Below are positions 40,616 through 41,801 of a stretch of 41,801 nt of DNA, in pieces. Position 1 is the first letter of the stretch, and every line of letters starts with the position of its first letter. The DNA lies in contig CANBDX010000014.1 of the NCBI GenBank assembly GCA_947367315.1, forward strand, positions 1 through 41,801, in the 5' to 3' direction. The translations under genes and the position numbers were made by a program. Origin of the DNA: an uncultured Bacteroidales bacterium. GTDB taxonomy: Bacteria > Bacteroidota > Bacteroidia > Bacteroidales > UBA932. The notes under the pieces are model-generated. The model did no database searches. It was given only the letters and a program-made list of their open reading frames with translations, and was not told the DNA's origin.

Positions 40616-41685
40616 TTTTATTGATTGCCGTGGCCGCAGCAGGCCTTTTCGCGGCAACAGAAGCAGATGCATGCACAGGAATATATCTCACGGCTCAAGA
40701 TGGCAGCAGGGTTGCTGCAAGAACAGTCGAGTGGGCGGCAACACCTATGCAGTGCGGATATGTAGTCTCCCCACGCGGACATGTCCACCAGTCCTTCACC
40801 CCGACAGGCGAGAATGGAATGAAATATACCGGAGTATATGGTTATGTGGGAATCTACACAGAGTATGAGCCATTTATCGTAGAAGGGGTAAACGAAACAG
40901 GTCTGGCAGCCGGACTATTTTTCTTCCCGAACTACGGAGAATACGCGCCATATGACAAGACAGCTGACGCAAAGACAATCTGTGACATGCAGTTCGTGTC
41001 ATGGGTGCTTTCACAGTTCTCCACAATAGACCAGGTGAAGGATGCCATGAGCAGAATCAATCTTGTGACACTTGACAGCAAGATTGGAGCAGTCCATTGG
41101 AGAATTATTGAGCCGAGCGGACGCATGGTGGTATTGGAAATTGTAGGCGGAGTGCCTCATTTCTATGAGAATCAACTTGGAGTACTGACAAATGCACCGG
41201 GATTTAAATGGCACCTGACCAACCTCAACAATTACATCAACATGGAGCCGGGATCAGCAGCGGACCAGACATTGAAGCCGGGAATAACGCTCCAGCCTCT
41301 GGGACATGGTAGCGGAATGCTGGGACTCCCTGGAGACTTTACCTCACCATCCAGATTTGTACGTGCGACATTCTTCCAGACCACATCTCCTACATGGGCT
41401 ACAGGCAGAGAGACGGTAGTGCAGGCTTTTCATATACTGAACAATTTCGATATTCCTATCGGCAGCCAGCATGCAAAGGCAGACATTCCTAAGGGTCTTC
41501 CGAGCGCGACACAGTTCACATCGGTGACCGACCAGACTGCACTGAAGATGTATTACAGGACTGCATGGAACAGCAACATCAGATGTATCGACCTGATGAG
41601 CATTGATTTCCACAAGGTTAGATATCAGTCTCACCCTTTGGATAAGAGTCAGGAGCAGCCGGTGGAGATGATAAAGATTAATTAG
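40603..41685 (+). CDS. Choloylglycine hydrolase/penicillin V acylase-like (Ntn) amidase
   Basis: A 360-residue exported Ntn-hydrolase of the linear-amide C-N hydrolase family. A signal peptide (cleavage after ATEADA) exposes Cys24 (CTGIYL) as the N-terminal nucleophile. R40 in AARTVEW matches the conserved Arg, but the usual Asp of the RxMD motif is E43. Later blocks are GVNETGLAAGLFFFP (cf. the conserved Asn), HWRIIEPSGRMVVLEIVGG, YENQLGVLTNAPGF, and PSRFVRATFF (conserved Arg). It could deconjugate bile salts or hydrolyse N-acyl amides or penicillin V; sequence alone does not decide. Confidence 0.88.
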   Translation: MKRIFLLIAVAAAGLFAATEADACTGIYLTAQDGSRVAARTVEWAATPMQCGYVVSPRGHVHQSFTPTGENGMKYTGVYGYVGIYTEYEPFIVEGVNETGLAAGLFFFPNYGEYAPYDKTADAKTICDMQFVSWVLSQFSTIDQVKDAMSRINLVTLDSKIGAVHWRIIEPSGRMVVLEIVGGVPHFYENQLGVLTNAPGFKWHLTNLNNYINMEPGSAADQTLKPGITLQPLGHGSGMLGLPGDFTSPSRFVRATFFQTTSPTWATGRETVVQAFHILNNFDIPIGSQHAKADIPKGLPSATQFTSVTDQTALKMYYRTAWNSNIRCIDLMSIDFHKVRYQSHPLDKSQEQPVEMIKIN

Positions 41686-41700
41686 GCCGCGGGGGCACTT

Positions 41701-41744
41701 CTGAACAATTACAGGTGATTCTCGAATCACCTGTAATTGTTCAG
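41701..41744. terminator. 21-bp perfect palindrome after the amidase gene
   Basis: CTGAACAATTACAGGTGATTC (21 bases, left arm 41701-41721) and its exact reverse complement (41724-41744) are separated by only TC. It begins 16 bases after the stop. No T-run follows at once; TTTTATTTTT comes 15 bases later. It is probably a transcription barrier or terminator, otherwise a palindromic repeat. The remaining 57 bases to the window end hold no gene. Confidence 0.65.
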
Positions 41745-41801
41745 GTTGAGATACCAGGATTTTATTTTTCTGATTTTTTTGCATAATCTATATTGATTAT
41801 C

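Overview
The window looks like chromosomal DNA of a gut-type Bacteroidota bacterium, most likely order Bacteroidales. The evidence is a SusC/SusD pair, many lipoproteins with a Cys near residue 17-21, a DUF5017 glycan-binding lipoprotein, a PCMD-type protein, a small Hc1-like histone H1 protein, mostly weak Shine-Dalgarno sequences, and repeated TAnnTTTG (-7) promoter boxes, some with a TTG/TTTG about 19-20 bases upstream. The genus cannot be named from sequence alone. I saw no rRNA, tRNA, CRISPR array, transposase or phage gene.

Left part (1-10.7 kb). After a non-coding start come a small XRE regulator and a four-helix membrane protein (minus strand), then CorA, and an FKBP-PnuC-RecR operon. 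Next are an M49-type zinc peptidase and XerD, overlapping by one base, all on the minus strand. A C11 (clostripain) lipoprotein diverges from the M49 gene. Ribosomal protein L25 and peptidyl-tRNA hydrolase follow, then a 57-residue histone H1-like protein with a clear terminator. Two related GATTGCCACGG-type intergenic repeats lie at 2383-2476 and 4467-4560.

Middle (10.7-16.1 kb). A secreted PCMD-domain protein (minus) diverges from a plus-strand operon: a secreted M6 metalloprotease, a tightly coupled small lipoprotein, a NahK-type N-acetylhexosamine kinase and a cytosolic CBM9-like protein. It ends at a bidirectional terminator.

Glycosaminoglycan locus (16.1-38.0 kb). Two divergent operons share a 178-base control region. 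Minus strand: a PL8 lyase, SusC, SusD and a DUF5017 lipoprotein. Plus strand: a GH88 unsaturated glucuronyl hydrolase, a second PL8 lyase, a Ser-type sulfatase, a DUF4988 lipoprotein with a PL29/DUF4955-like lyase domain, a DUF4988 lipoprotein with a different beta-helix, a 48-residue small protein, and a fimbrillin-like lipoprotein with the same kind of beta-helix. Together they predict cleavage of chondroitin/dermatan sulfate or hyaluronan by lyases, import through SusCD, hydrolysis of unsaturated disaccharides by GH88 and desulfation. The NahK-type kinase nearby could use the released amino sugar (inference). No hybrid two-component or other dedicated regulator is in the window.

Right end (38.0-41.8 kb). 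Triosephosphate isomerase, whose promoter is embedded in the terminator of the GAG operon; a 113-base element with perfect 26-base inverted repeats; a second M49-like lipoprotein peptidase with an HEXXH rather than HEXXXH motif; and a secreted choloylglycine-hydrolase/penicillin-acylase-like amidase followed by a 21-base perfect palindrome.
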